A DNA stretch of 64,000 nucleotides, taken from Channa striata (taxonomy: Eukaryota; Chordata; Actinopteri; Anabantiformes; Channidae). A program made the position numbers and the translations under genes. This document shows, piece by piece, positions 52,690-64,000 of this stretch; position 1 is the stretch's first letter; the number at the start of each line of letters is the position of its first letter. The stretch spans positions 43,210 to 107,209 of the forward strand of contig JAUPFM010000108.1 of NCBI GenBank assembly GCA_033026295.1, in the 5' to 3' direction. The notes under the pieces are model-generated. The model searched no databases. It worked only from the letters and a program-made list of their open reading frames with translations, and was not told the origin of the DNA.

Positions 52690-52905
52690 GGGTTGGGATA
52701 CAGAAGGGAGCGGAGTCGAATCCCATCCGACCTGGTGTGGCCCCACCCAGCCATCAGGGGCAACCTTAGTGCCGGTCCCGAGCCCGGAAAGAAATTGGAT
52801 TGTTGCAGCAGGAAGGACATCGGGCATAAAATCACACGCCAAATCAACGTGCGGATCATTCCGCTATGGCAACACCTCAAGGGACAAGCCGAAAGCGGTT
52901 GATCT
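52690..52905 (+). mobile_element. Diverged non-LTR 3' tail (RTE-like)
   Basis: GGTTGGGATACAGAAGGGAG leads to GGAAGGACATCGGGCATAAA and then CAAGCCGAAAG. This resembles the common fish 3' UTR that reads GGAAGGGCATCCGGCGTAAAA ... GAGCAGCCGAAAG-like (quoted here in part, from memory). Its GC content is above the surroundings. The RTE assignment is tentative. Confidence 0.4.
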
Positions 52906-53919
52906 GCAAGTCAGCGGAACTTGTCTAAGCTTTGACCTGTGAACAGACCTTTAGTGTGAATCTGTGGTTTAAAATCGTCCAGGAAGTTCAACCTCCAGCG
53001 CTACTATCTTTGGTTTGTGTTTCAACAAGAGAAAAACAAAGAAAGGTTTCCTGTGTTTGTAGATTTTAAAGTTAATATGTGTCTATTACATCACTCAAGA
53101 ATTCCCACCTTGGTTTATTAATTAGTTCATCTCTACAGAAGAAGAAACTGAAACTCCATATGTCATTTGAAGTGATTTCTAACATTAATTATAAACTTTG
53201 CAGCTGTAGATGGGTAGGTACCCTCCCCTCATAAAGTATTACACAGTGAGGCCAGATCCTTTATTTTTTCTTCTAGACAGAAAACATTTGGGTTTGACAT
53301 CTAAAGATGAATATGAGATGAAAGATATACAGCATTTCAACTTTGACACAACTGAGAAGATAACACCATTTGTTTGAACTCACCTATTTTTCATGTCAGC
53401 AAACAAACAAGTTGTTGATTTTAAATATCAGATCTACTTTTCATTCTATTCATTCAAAGTTTCAGAGATTTTTTTAAACGTGATTTAATTTTATAACACA
53501 GACTTTATTGAAGTAAATCACAATAGGAGCAGCATAAAAACAGCTGGTGTTGTGACAGATTCATCATCATTTTACTCATTCACATGTGATACCATTGATT
53601 TGGCAGCAGGTGGCGCCATTTTAACTGTGTCAAACGCTTCCAAACATTTCCTTCATATTGATTCAGTATAAACTAAAGAATATAAAGAAAAATTCACCAA
53701 GCTGTTTTAATTCTGTCCACTTGTGTCTTCAATTTCCTAATGTTAATCAAACTCACAGACAATTGAATTATTTCAACAGTTTTTTTAAATTCTGAGTCAT
53801 TCTCTTTAACCTTCTCTACCTGCTCTAAATCCACATTAATCCCCCAAAGTGAACAGAAAAAAGCTGCCAGTGATTTTGACATTAAAGTTTTACTATATTC
53901 GGCTTTAGTTTCTTCCCAT

Positions 53920-54170
53920 CACTGGCTTCATTCAGGTGCCACCTGGTTTGGTTCAGAGCTGGAGCATGTGTGAAGACGTGGGTCTAGTCATCAAGGCTAA
54001 TGCTAAGCTAAATGTTGATGATCACTAAAACCCTGTGTCTGCGTCTGCTACATCCTGATTCCGGTTTCTACAGGTTTTAATACAAAAGATGTGACATGTG
54101 GATTTGGAGGATTTGTAGTTTATAGGCACTTCAGAAAAATCTAAACTCAGTAACAAAGAAACTCTGATGC
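53920..54170. repeat. 3' flank block shared by genes F and G
   Basis: This block (GGAGCATGTGTGAAGAC, GTCTAGTCATCAAGGCTAAT, CTACATCCTGATTCCGGTTT) recurs at 61060-61265. Both copies lie just beyond the tail exons of F and G, so they mark the ends of the duplicated gene unit. An open frame across the second copy has no motif and is not called a gene. Confidence 0.7.
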
Positions 54171-54280
54171 CGTTAAAGAAGTGGGTTGGTAATGGGTGGG
54201 GGTCTTTAGCATATTACATTAAATATTGAATAAATCCACATTAGAAAATAAAGCGTAACAACCACACCATTGATTTTATC

Positions 54281-57200
54281 TCAGAATTGATGCTCAGTGG
54301 TAACGTCTGCAGTAACATAATCATTTTGTGTGTCAGGTCCATCATCATCGTCACTGGTTGGAGATGTCATCATCGAAATGGGCTGGATCCTCTCTGAAGA
54401 ATAAAGGGGCATTTTTATTAATCATCTGTTTATTTATAATACATGCAGAGTTGGTGACGTTCCCATCAGCCCATCAGAGTGTTACCTGTGGGTCTGCGTC
54501 CACACAAAGACACCATGAGGAGAGTGGAGATGACGTATGGACAGAAAACCACCAAGTGGACGATGATTCTCAGCACAGACAAGCCTGGATGAGCTGGAGC
54601 TGTGGAAGAAAAAAAAACTCACTTTATATCTTACAGTATATAAAACTAAATGTTACCACCACACACACAAATATCTGCAAAATATTGGTAGGTTGGTCAT
54701 TTTTACAAGCAGATTTATTAACATAAAATTATGAGACACATAGTTGCTGTAGAAAACAAACAACAATCATCTAGTTTTTAGACAAAGAAAAGTTTTACAG
54801 GCGGCAGTTGGGTTTGATGGTTGCGTCAACAAGGCAGAAAACCTTCCTAACAGTGACTGGAGATTAATTAAATACGTTTGGTGCTTTGTTGTAACAAGCA
54901 CTTTGTTTTGTTTTTGTTTAGAGAAACATAATTAATCGTAAACAAAACTTTGTAGTAAGTATCTGATAGATCAATGATAAAAATGTATGTCTAGTAGATT
55001 TTCTCTCCTAGTGTATTTGACTTATTGTTTTGCATTTTTTTAGCTTCATGTCAAATCAGAATAAATAATATTTTATAAACATCTGGTGACATTTTATTTA
55101 ACTTGCAGTAAACCTCCCAGGTTGCAAGTGCAGTATTTGTACTTCTTCATCTAAACATGACACATTTACTGTTTTTGTAATATGTATAAACTGCATCACC
55201 ACAACATTATTCTACTGCACTTTGATCACATCGCACATAGCAGCTTTTTTCCATATAAAATCCTGGAAACAACTTGAACTATGAGAGACACTGAACTCCC
55301 CAAACTCACCTAATGAATGAACATGAAGGTTGATGATGCTGATAAGTTCATAGTCTCTGTCCAGGGGCTGGATGTAACACTCATAAGTTCCAGTGTCATT
55401 AATGATCACATTTTTCAAGAACAAACTGGCTTCTCCATCCGTCAACTCACTGTCCTTCAGTTCCATACGGTTGTTATAAGATATATGTTGGCTATTTGAA
55501 TAATCATCATCTGACAGCATGAACCAGCTGTAAATCTCTGAGTAGACAAAGACAACATCTGGTTCCAGGTCAGGTCGGACCATCTTCACAGCAAAGATTT
55601 GGGTGATGCTGGGATATTCACACGGCAGAGTGACGGTCTCTCCAGGTTCAGCTGTGATGGTAACTGGAACTAAAGGAAATAGAAACAAACCAGAGAACTT
55701 AACGAGTCCTGGTACAACATCCACAGCAGCTGAAGTGAGAGACTGTGACAGAGTGGACACTGGGACATGGACACTGAAATCTGGCTCAGAGTTGGTTGAT
55801 CTGGTTGATCCGTTCCAACCTGAGTATCGATCTGCTGCTGAGACACACACTTAGTCAAATATCGATAGAAATGTGGTTACATTTACAAATATTGATTGAT
55901 CGTTTCAATGCTCGTCTAGCTGATGAATTTCCATGTTAAATTCTGGCTAATAGACATCGTCGTTTTTTTTTATGTCCCATATTATGAAAAAAAAAATGCC
56001 ATCATCACCAAATTAATGTGTTATGCAATATACATTCACTGACCACTTGATTAGGTACCTGTACAATTTCATATAATCCAATGAAGCAGCTCTGCCATGA
56101 ATTCTTCTCTTACAATGTTTCACAGTTTTTATGTTGAAACTGTCATAAAGGTGATAATTCAACTCGCTGCTGGATCATTATGTTAAAAGATGGTTCTAAC
56201 ATTTTTTTACCCTCAGTCATTATAAATAGGGGGGGCAAAGCATAATAAAGTGATAATAAAGTGTAACATGTGGCCAGTCAGCGTACATTTCTTTCCATAG
56301 CTGTAATTTCATGTATTACCTAATTACTTTATTAATAGAATATAGTGTGGAGAAAGTTTTAGTAAATTATTGTGACATGGTTAGATATTTAGAAAACAGA
56401 TGGACTCATCAATGAGATCACAAGGAGGACAAGAAGCCACAGGGGGTCACACATATAGAGCACTGCTTTAGATCACCTTATGGCCCACAGGAATGTAAAA
56501 GAAACTGGGTCATAAACTCTGCAAGTACGATACCACAGAACATTTTCAAACTTAAAGAACAAATGACTTCAAAGGGAAAATTAATGATGACTGACCACTG
56601 TATGTAAAAGTTTTTCTACATTTGTGCTCTTTTCAGGGTGGTGCCTTTGTTGGGTTGAGTATAAGTAGAAGGGCTTTGAAAGTTTCAAGTTAGAAGCCGA
56701 CATTAACAGCTATGTGCTCGTCTCCGTGTCGGCATGTATTAAATTGAGCTTTTTCAACACACTGAGTCTTTGTCTTTAATTCAATTCAACTTAATTTATA
56801 TAGCGCTAATTTACAACAAGGTCATCTCAAGGCACTTTACATAATAAAGTCATTTAGAGAAAAGCCAACAAATTCTCCTTGAGCAGCTATAGGCAACAGT
56901 GGAGAGGAAAAACTCCCTTTAACAGAAGAAACGTCCAGCAGAACCAGGCTCAGGGTGGACGGCCATCTGCCTTGACCGGTTGGGGTGAGTGGAAAGTGGA
57001 GAGAGAAAAGAAAAGTAACAGCAAAACATTGGGCAGGTTAGTAGGACCAGTAGCTGCACACTGGAGGACAAACAGCGCCAAATCTGGGGACACCTGAAGA
57101 CAGGGAAAGAGAGAGGGAGACAGAGAGGGAGAGAGACGACTACGGGACAAAGAAGATACAGAGTTATTGTCATACAGTGGTGACATTATAGATGTGGGGT

Positions 57201-59418
57201 GAGAGGAGAGAATGAAGAGAAGAGGAAAGTGTCTCAGTGCAGAGTCGCCCAGCAGTCTAAGCCTATAGCAGCATGACTATAACCAACTATAAGCTTTATC
57301 AAAGAGGAAGGTTTTGAGCCTAGTCTTAAAAATAGAGAGGGTGTCTGCTTCCCGAATCTGGACTGGGAGCTGGTTCCACAGGAGAGGAGCTTGATAGCTA
57401 AAGGCTCTGCCTTCCATTCTATTTTTGGAAATTCTGGGAACCATAAGTAGGCCTGCATTTTGGGACCGAAGTGGTCTAGTAGGATGATATGGTACGAAGA
57501 GATCTTTTAGATATGATGGAGCTTGACCGTTTAAAGCTTTATAGGTAAGGAGAAGGGTTTTATATTCTATTCTACATTTAATGGGAAGCGATGAGTTATT
57601 AGCTGCTAGCAGCTCAGTTGCAGCTCATGCTGTGTATGAATGAAGCTGGTTTAACTTCAGGCTCTGTGAGTAGGACACAGGTATGTTATAATTGCCGGTG
57701 AGTGAACACTGGAGTTGACTGACATGTTTTTCATTAGTCATGAAAAGCAGGAGAAATGACATTTGTAAGTGTAATTCTAACAGTGTTTTATGTAAAAGAT
57801 GATTGATGATATGATAATATTTTACTTCCTGTAGGAGTGGCAGCTTATTTGTGTGAGAATGACTGTTTGTGAATTTGTAGATGTTTCACCCTGCAACATT
57901 GTTAATGAGCCTCAACGGATGTTCAGCTTTAAAGTTCTGTTCAGTCAAACACAAACCCACATCGATGATGCCTGGGTATGTGTGTGGATGTAATGCATCA
58001 GCGTTTGTAATATAGTCTCGTGCTGCCAAGTCCTATGAGTCTAATTTGTTCTAACTGTGCTGCTTGCAAGTGGATTGAATTTGTTCATGCCATTCTCTCT
58101 CCGTTTCTCCGTCAAAACGACTTTTTAGCGAAACAAAACAAAAAGTCTGCAGGTAACCACCTTCACAGGCATTAGGTAAATGACCCACATAGATCACAAG
58201 ATGGCGCCTGCATCCTCAAGGTTAACACAGGCTGCTGTTACTACCTAACTTAAAATAGAAAAATGCTATGTGCTAAATTATAAGCTAAGAAGTATAAACT
58301 CAGAAGTATCAAAGACATGAGGAAGTAGGGGTCATCACTCTAGGGTCATAATGTAACAACAGACATAAGTCGGAATCATCATAAAAATAAATTAATTTTT
58401 TCCACTATCCTTGCATTTTTCTTCTCTAAGATGCATGTTACAGATGAACATGGATCAGCTGTCCAATCAACTCCACAAACTCACCTGGGTGAACAGACAC
58501 GAAGACAGAGGTCATCCAACCAAACATACTGTCAGTGTCGAAGTCACAAAAATATCTTCCCATGTCACCACTTGTCACATTCTTCAGAATCAAAGACACG
58601 TCTCCATCCTTCATCTCACTGTCTTTCAGCTCCACCCGGTTCTTAAAAGATGGATGCTGTTGGCTCATGTTAAAATGTTGGTTCTGGTAAACAAAGACAT
58701 ATTTTGGCTCCAGGTCAGGCCTGATCCATTCTACAGCTGTGATGTTGGTGTTGCTGGGAGCTGTACACGGCAAAGTGACAGTATCTCCAGCATAAACTGT
58801 GACATCTGTCGGGAGAGGAAGGGGACGTTCTGGGCCAGAGGGAGAAGAGCAGAACTGGATATGTCAGTGTAAGACGAATTTTCGACCAGAAAGTTTGCTC
58901 ACGTTTCACCCCTGACTTTGCTTTTCTATAACTGTCAGAAAGCTGAGACACACTTATAAACCTTTAGCAGAGAACATCTCATACTGCTGTCTGCCTGTTG
59001 AATGTGACTAGGACGGCACTTCACCACATTAGCGGATAAACTGAAGGGGAACTAATCCAGTTTGCACAGATTTTCTGTGAGTATTCACTATGTTGGTTTT
59101 AGTGTTTGCTGAAAATACTATTAATTTAGAAAATTCAGTGAACGATTATGATATTAATTCAATTAATCTGCCTCATTATCTTTCAGCTAAAAGTACATAA
59201 CGCTTCACTTAATAGCAATGAAGCTACTTACATATGGAGCAGGACACACGGCAACAATCATCAGACATGAATCACAAACATCAACCCACTCAAATCTACA
59301 GATATAGAAAATTATCTCAGCACACACAGCCCTCACCTTCAATTTCGACAAATGTCTGAACACAGATCCATAAACGTATGAAAAAAGCCACAGCCGACAC
59401 AGATGTCAGTGAAGCCAT
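54281..59418 (-). CDS. Gene F: complete V-V-TM receptor
   Basis: Five phase-1 exons give 329 residues. Leader 59418-59337 (82 nt, MASLTSVSAVAFFIRLW; donor GTGAGG). V1 58805-58485 (321 nt; Cys41, Trp54 in VEWIRPDLEPKYV, Cys114; sequons NIT, NMS, NVT). V2 55669-55310 (360 nt; Cys151 in VTLPCEY, VKMVRPDLEPDVV, NDTGTYECYI). Membrane exon 54599-54486 (114 nt; VLRIIVHLVVFCPYVISTLL span). Tail 54393-54281 (113 nt) with an acidic SDDDDGPD, then TQNDYVTADV, ending TTEHQF. The V2 tryptophan is replaced (VKMVRP), a variant shared by all V2 domains here. The tail has one Tyr, but Asn replaces the first Tyr found in gene E, so the TxYxxV motif is lost. A teleost B7/butyrophilin-like surface receptor is likely; its partner is unknown. 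Confidence 0.85.
56030..56260 (+). mobile_element. Dispersed fish repeat (ATTCACTGACCACTTGATTAGG)
   Basis: CATTCACTGACCACTTGATT, then AGGTACCTGTACAATTTC and AATCCAATGAAGCAGCTCTG resemble a very common teleost interspersed repeat whose ends read CACT..CCACTTTATTAGGTAC. Only one diverged end is visible, in intron 2 of gene F. Confidence 0.45.
56779..57595 (-). mobile_element. 5'-truncated L2 LINE copy
   Basis: Starting with TTCAATTCAACTTAATTTAT on the plus strand, this is the reverse complement of the 3' UTR and C-terminal region of the L2 at 10690-11512. It stays in the same order until it ends abruptly near 57595. It sits in the V1-V2 intron of gene F, in the same orientation as the gene. 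Confidence 0.85.
57600..58400. other. Intron of gene F without recognised features
   Basis: Between the truncated L2 copy and the V1 exon I see no exon, repeat unit or RNA gene. Confidence 0.4.
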
Positions 59419-59529
59419 CACAGCTACTGTTCTCACAGCTCTAGCGAAACGGAACCCCAGAAACTGTTTTAGAGGAAGAAACACAACATATAGTGTGACT
59501 CTGGAGAAAGCAGAACTGCCTGACTATAT

Positions 59530-59541
59530 TTAGGTGGAGTC
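59530..59541 (-). promoter_or_regulatory. Shared GACTCCACCTAAA motif upstream of gene F
   Basis: Minus strand CGACTCCACCTAAATATAG, about 115-125 bases before ATG 59418. It combines the shared motif with a TATA-like AAATATA. Confidence 0.5.
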
Positions 59542-59559
59542 GAGCATTAAGCCACTGTC

Positions 59560-61040
59560 TGAAAAACACCCACATACATGTTTTCTACAAGAGCCGATTT
59601 TTAGAACTTAATAATAGAAATAATCAAATCTAATTGTTTACTTTTGGTGAATTTAATACTTGCAAATGGGAACATTTGTAGTAACAAATATGCAGTAAAT
59701 TACGTTAATATTAAAAAAAAACAAAGGTTTTACTCTTCTTCTATTTGTCATCTTAAAATAAAGGGATTCAAACTTTTGGACCCAACTACTGCTACACAAT
59801 AACTTGCTGTAAAGTGATGCAAATGTGAAGGGTAGTTCTCCATGTCCCCAAAAAGCGCCGCCCATTGCTGGGCAGGGCCGCCCGTCTTAACGCTCCTTAT
59901 ACACCCCCCCCAACCACCCCAGTCTGCTGTTCTGCTTATGTTGAAGTTTGGAACTTGTTTTGTTACCTTTTTTTGCATTTCTTAGATAAAAACAGTTGTT
60001 TGTTAAAAGTTGGTTAAAATATGATTAATTTAGAAAATGACCAATATCATCCTTTATGATGTTGGGATTTGAATATCTGAATAAGAGTTCAAGATGACAA
60101 GAGTCGGGGAGAGTTGATCTGATTTGGTCCAGTGATTCAGGCATGTCCTAAGCTAGAATATGGGTGATAATTGCATTATTTTCCCACTTTCCCACTGTAC
60201 AAAAGAGACAGTATCACACGTTGTATTTTCTGATGCCCGGAATTGAAAGTTATGTCGATCGGGCCGAAGGACACTGTGACATATGATCCACTAGAAAGAG
60301 CTGTTGTGCAACAAAAGTGCTGAGACAATTTGAACGAGAAATAGGTTCATGATTAAGTAGGTTTATACAAACAGAAATGTGTCTTGAGTGAGTTTGATTT
60401 AGAAGAAAATATTTTAATAAAATACATGATAATGTAATAATAATAATAAAGGACCTAATTAATAAATGGACAGTGGTATAAATAAGCAGTACAGAGGCAC
60501 AGAGGTGTGTCCTGAGATCAATACAGGTATGTACCAAAGTGCAGTCGGACAGGTCGTCCACAATCTTCCCAGCATGCTCCCAGGTCTGCATAGAAATTAT
60601 TAAAATTTAACACACAACAAAGTGGACGTTTCCTGACCATCACCTTCTCTCCATGTTCTAAACAGTGTTGAAATATGTCTGTACCATCAGCAGCAGCAGC
60701 CGTCCTCTCCTGTTTCTCTTTAAAGTAGACTTACTGTAGATTCATATATCCTCGATGTCCTGGTCTGACCCAGGTGTGGGCTAGATCATAACTAACCATA
60801 ACTTTTATATCAGACACAAAGCAAACATGTAACATTATCAGATACAGGATATACAGAAACAACTTACTTTTATAGACACACAGAGTCATAGTGAAAGTCT
60901 CAACAATTCTGTTATTTTTGGATAATATAATTTGAAGCTGTGACTCTTTTAATGCCAACTGGAAGCTAGTTTCTTCTGTGCTGGTGCAAGCTAAAAGCTA
61001 AAGCTAATGCTAAAGTATAAGTTGGCCTAAAGCTAAAGCT
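59560..61040. other. Intergenic stretch between genes F and G
   Basis: No coding exon or known repeat is recognised. The sequence is AT-rich; the GCTAAAGCTAATGCTAAAG-type short repeats at about 60990-61045 are simple sequence. Confidence 0.4.
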
Positions 61041-61397
61041 AAGATCAGACAGCTTGACTGTCAAGATCATTCAGGTGCCACATGGTTTTGTTTATGAATG
61101 GAGCATGTGTGAAGACTTGGGTCTAGTCATCAAGGCTAATGCTAAGCTAAACCCTACAAACTGCGTCTGCTACATCCTGATTCCGGTTTCTACAGGTTTT
61201 AATACAAAAGATGCGACGTGTGGATTTGAAGGATTTTTAGTTTATAGGCACTTCAGAAAAATCTGAACTCAGTGACAAAGAAATTGTTCTGATGCTGTTA
61301 AAAGGGAAGTGGGTTGGTCATTGAGGGGGGGTCTGTAGCATATTACACTAAATATTGAATAAATCTTCATAAGAAAGTAAAGCATTAGACTTTTCTC

Positions 61398-63875
61398 TTA
61401 GAAATGATGCTCAGTGGTAACGTCGGCCATAACACAATCATGTTGCGTGTCTGGTCCATCATCATCGTCGCTGGTTGGAGATTTCATCATGAAAACAGGC
61501 TGGATCCTCTCTGAAGAATAAAGAGACATTTTTATTAATTAATTTAAGCGTTAAAAACTGTTTTTTTTACAGTTAAACACAGTGTCATATGACCATCGGT
61601 TTTGTTTTCAGAATTATTTTAGGAATTTATTAATCACATTATGTAAATGTTGAATATCCAGTATTTTGGTTTATAACTAAATACATGTAGAGTTATCGAC
61701 AGTCCCATCAGCCTGTGTTTCACTGTATGCTTGCTGTATAAGTATTAGTATTGAGCTCGAAGCCTCTCAGAGCTACTAGCATGTGTGTGGACTGATACCA
61801 GAGTGTCTGTGATTGATTCAGAGTGTTACCTGTGGGTCTGTGTCCACACAAAGACACCACGAGGAGAGTGGAGAGGACGTACGGACAGAAAACCACCAGG
61901 TGGACGATGATTCTCAACACAGACAAGCCTGGATGAGCTGCAGTTGTGACATTAGAAGCAAGAAAAAAAAAAACCACACCTGGTCAAAAAAAGAACTTAA
62001 TGAAGCTAAACGTTCTCAACCATTCACACTCACTGTATGGACACACAAACACACACAGCTGAGAGAGTTCAATATGACAAACAAAGATTGTTCGGTAAAA
62101 GTAGACCAGGTGAGTCTTTTGTACAAACAGGCAAAATTTACTAACATAAACATCTGACTAGTTTGGGACGCATAGAGGTTCTAGTAAAAATATCATAATC
62201 ACCTACGGTTGTGTTTGGACACAGAAAAGTTTGCCAGGAGGTAGCTGGGGTAGATGGTTGGGTCAACAAGGCAGATAATCTTTCTACAGGTGACCTGTAG
62301 GTCGGTTGCAGGTGAAACCTCTGCTTGCTGTTTTGTTAAAATTCAATTCAATTCAACTTTATTACTATAGCTCCAATTTACAACAAAGTAATCTCAAGGC
62401 ACTTTACATAAAGTCCAGACTATACAGACATTTAGAGAAAACCCAACAAATCCCCCTTGAGCAGCTGTAGGCAACAGTGGAGAGGAAAAAGTCCCTTTAC
62501 CGGAAGAAACCTGATATGTTGTGCAGAGGCAGGTTATTGGGCGGTAGTTGGATGGGACCGCTATTTTCTGGGGGTCCTTCAGGATAAGGACTGTCCAGCC
62601 TTTTAATAGCCATTCACAATACAATAGTTCCATCCACTAGTAACTTGTTCATTTGTGCCGCCAGGTTATCTTCTTTAACAAGTAGGCATGGATCATGTCT
62701 GTTCCTGGTGCCGTCTAATTCTTTATACCTGAGACGTGTCTGCCATGGTGATGGTTACTGGATCTTGTTCGGGAAGGTTGCTGTTGTCTTCTCTCAAGTC
62801 CACCAGCCACTGGGTATTGCTGGTATGTGATGCCTCCTTCTCCCATTTGCCTTTCCAGTCTCCATCAGTCTCCTGCCTTGGTGGGTCTGCTCTCATGTTA
62901 TTACCCTGACACTGTGAGTTCACCCTGGATGGCCCATTGGAGAACATCCTGTTTATTCTCCTGGATTCAACTTCTCGTGTGTATCTCTTCAGCTGGGTAG
63001 CCAGGGCTGTGAACCTTTGCGTGGCTGTCTCCAAGGCCTCAGGTATCGCCATGCTGTATCCATAGATCCCCCATCCTCTTCATGTAACCGCTCTTGCTAG
63101 GGTTACTTATGTAGTAGCTTTTTCAACAGTTCCCTGTTCTCATTTCTTGTGCATTAATGTCTTGCTCTTGTTGCAGCAGAGCACTTTTCATCAGGTTGCC
63201 AAGGTTTCCCAACACCTGACGCAGACCTTGTTGAGCTGGCAGCATCCGAGCCGGTGAAACTCTTGTGTTTTCAACTCTCATTAACGCAATGAGGTAAACA
63301 GGTAGGATTAAGGACCTTACCTAAGGGCCCTTACTAGATATTGTAATTCCTAATCAGGAATTGAACCACCACCCTACCGCACCAAAGCCAGCAGTGTTAA
63401 TCACTATGTAATATATAAAACATGTATGCTTTTATCACCTTCTACAAATTCTCATGGACAACAAAGAAGCAGCTTCTGTTGCAGAGACACTGAAACTCAC
63501 CTGATGAACTGACATCCAGGTTTATGATGCTGATAAGTGCAGGGTCTCTGGGGACGGGTATGAGTGTTACATCATAGACGTAACACTCATATGTTCCAGT
63601 GTCATTAATCGTTGCATTTTTCAGAATTAAAGTAGCTTCTCCATCCGTCATTTCACTGTCCTTCAGCTCCACTCGGTTGTTATAGGATATATTTTGGGCA
63701 TTTGGATAATCATCATCTAACAGTAAGAACCAGAGGTGAAGCTCTGTGTAGAAAAAGACGACCTTTGGATCCAGGTCTGGTCTGACCATCTTGACACTAA
63801 AGACTGGCATGATGCTGGGCCATTTACACGGCAGAGTGACGGTCTCTCCAGGTTCAGCTGTGATGTTAATTGGAA
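61398..63875 (-). CDS. Gene G: V-V receptor, 3' part only (V2, TM, tail)
   Basis: Three exons, phase 1, are inside the window: V2 63875-63501 (375 nt; VTLPCKW, VKMVRPDLDPKVV, NDTGTYECYVYD), membrane exon 61937-61830 (108 nt; VLRIIVHLVVFCPYVLSTLL) and tail 61510-61398 (113 nt, TAA stop, ends TTEHHF). They give about 198 residues. Leader and V1 should lie beyond 64000. The usual acceptor CACAG of the membrane exon is mutated to CACAA; a CTGCAG six bases inside restores the frame, making the exon two codons shorter. The tail reads TQHDCVMADV: both tyrosines of gene E are replaced, so it has no phosphotyrosine motif. An R4 fragment and an L2 fragment lie in the V2-membrane intron. Confidence 0.8.
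62341..62515 (-). mobile_element. Short L2 3'-end fragment
   Basis: ATTCAATTCAATTCAACTTTA followed by the reverse complement of the L2 3' UTR (AAGGCACTTTACATAAAGTC, GCAACAGTGGAGAGGAAAAA; about 175 bases). It abuts an R4-like fragment directly at about 62515. Confidence 0.8.
62516..63100 (-). mobile_element. R4/Dong-like LINE fragment
   Basis: Reading on the minus strand, 63052-62723 (AIPEALETATQRFTALATQL, QDPVTITMAD) matches the element in locus B at 16560-16870. The piece 62630-62520 adds the RT start (TVLILKDPQK, SNYRPITCL). The two pieces are joined with an internal deletion. It is inactive. Confidence 0.75.
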
Positions 63876-64000
63876 CTAAAAGAGAGAGAAAAAGATACAA
63901 AGCAGAGAGGTTAAAGGGTCCAGATACAAGTTCCACAGCAGACAACTGAAGTGAGGGGCTGTGAAAGAGTGGACACTGTCTGATCAGATGGTTCAGAGGA

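Noticed and set aside
52549..52942. Two open frames of 110-117 codons
   Set aside because: Both cross a retroposon-tail-like, GC-richer segment (52690-52905) and show no motif.
61054..61266. 70-codon frame partly conserved at 53950-54145
   Set aside because: The copy near gene F lacks a matching start and differs by indels; similarity is explained by duplication of the 3' flank, not by coding constraint.
1..64000. tRNA, rRNA, CRISPR or bacterial-type operon features
   Set aside because: None seen; the window has eukaryotic split genes and dispersed retroposons, and simple repeats lack the spacer structure of CRISPR arrays.

Overview
The window looks like teleost fish nuclear DNA. It is AT-rich, has spliceosomal introns, long (AC)n microsatellites and fish-type non-LTR retrotransposons (L2 and R4/Dong-like), and carries Ig-superfamily receptors of the lineage-expanded teleost kind. 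Species cannot be told from the sequence. All gene models come from reading splice sites, exon phase and motifs by eye. Nearly every receptor exon is phase 1-1.

Layout. (1) 0-19 kb, minus strand: two related B7/butyrophilin-like V-set loci. Gene A (leader 4967, V exon to 3803) keeps only a broken membrane exon at about 3065. Locus B (18960 to 14177) has two intact tandem V exons and an intact membrane exon, a third truncated V exon, a frameshifted leader and an R4-like insertion in its first intron. A and B lie in a segmental duplication; a degenerate L2 element (7.9-11.5 kb) sits between them. (2) 19-27 kb: no gene recognised; a long foldback element lies at 26.7-27.1 kb. (3) 27.4-29.8 kb, minus: gene C, an intact three-exon V-set receptor (207 aa) with an imperfect cruciform just upstream. 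(4) 31.7-37.5 kb, plus: an intact eight-exon FcR/LITR-like inhibitory receptor (339 aa) with two Ig domains, a membrane segment and ITIMs. (5) 43.5-45.5 kb, plus: a spliced, Cys-rich, probably secreted protein of about 200 aa that I do not recognise; its leader has no in-frame ATG. (6) 47.3-64 kb, minus: a three-copy tandem array (E, F, G) with the layout leader, V1, V2, membrane exon, short tail. F is complete (329 aa); E has a 1-nt deletion in V2; G runs off the window.

Together this is an innate/adaptive immune receptor cluster evolving by tandem duplication. The V-set genes probably act at the cell surface as ligands or receptors. The three array tails differ in tyrosines: E has an ITSM-like TxYxxV, F has lost the first Tyr, G has lost both. 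The FcR-like gene in opposite orientation is a clear ITIM-bearing inhibitory receptor. Genes A, B, E and F share a short promoter-proximal motif (GACTCCACCCTAAA-like); A and B also have a TATAAAAG box.
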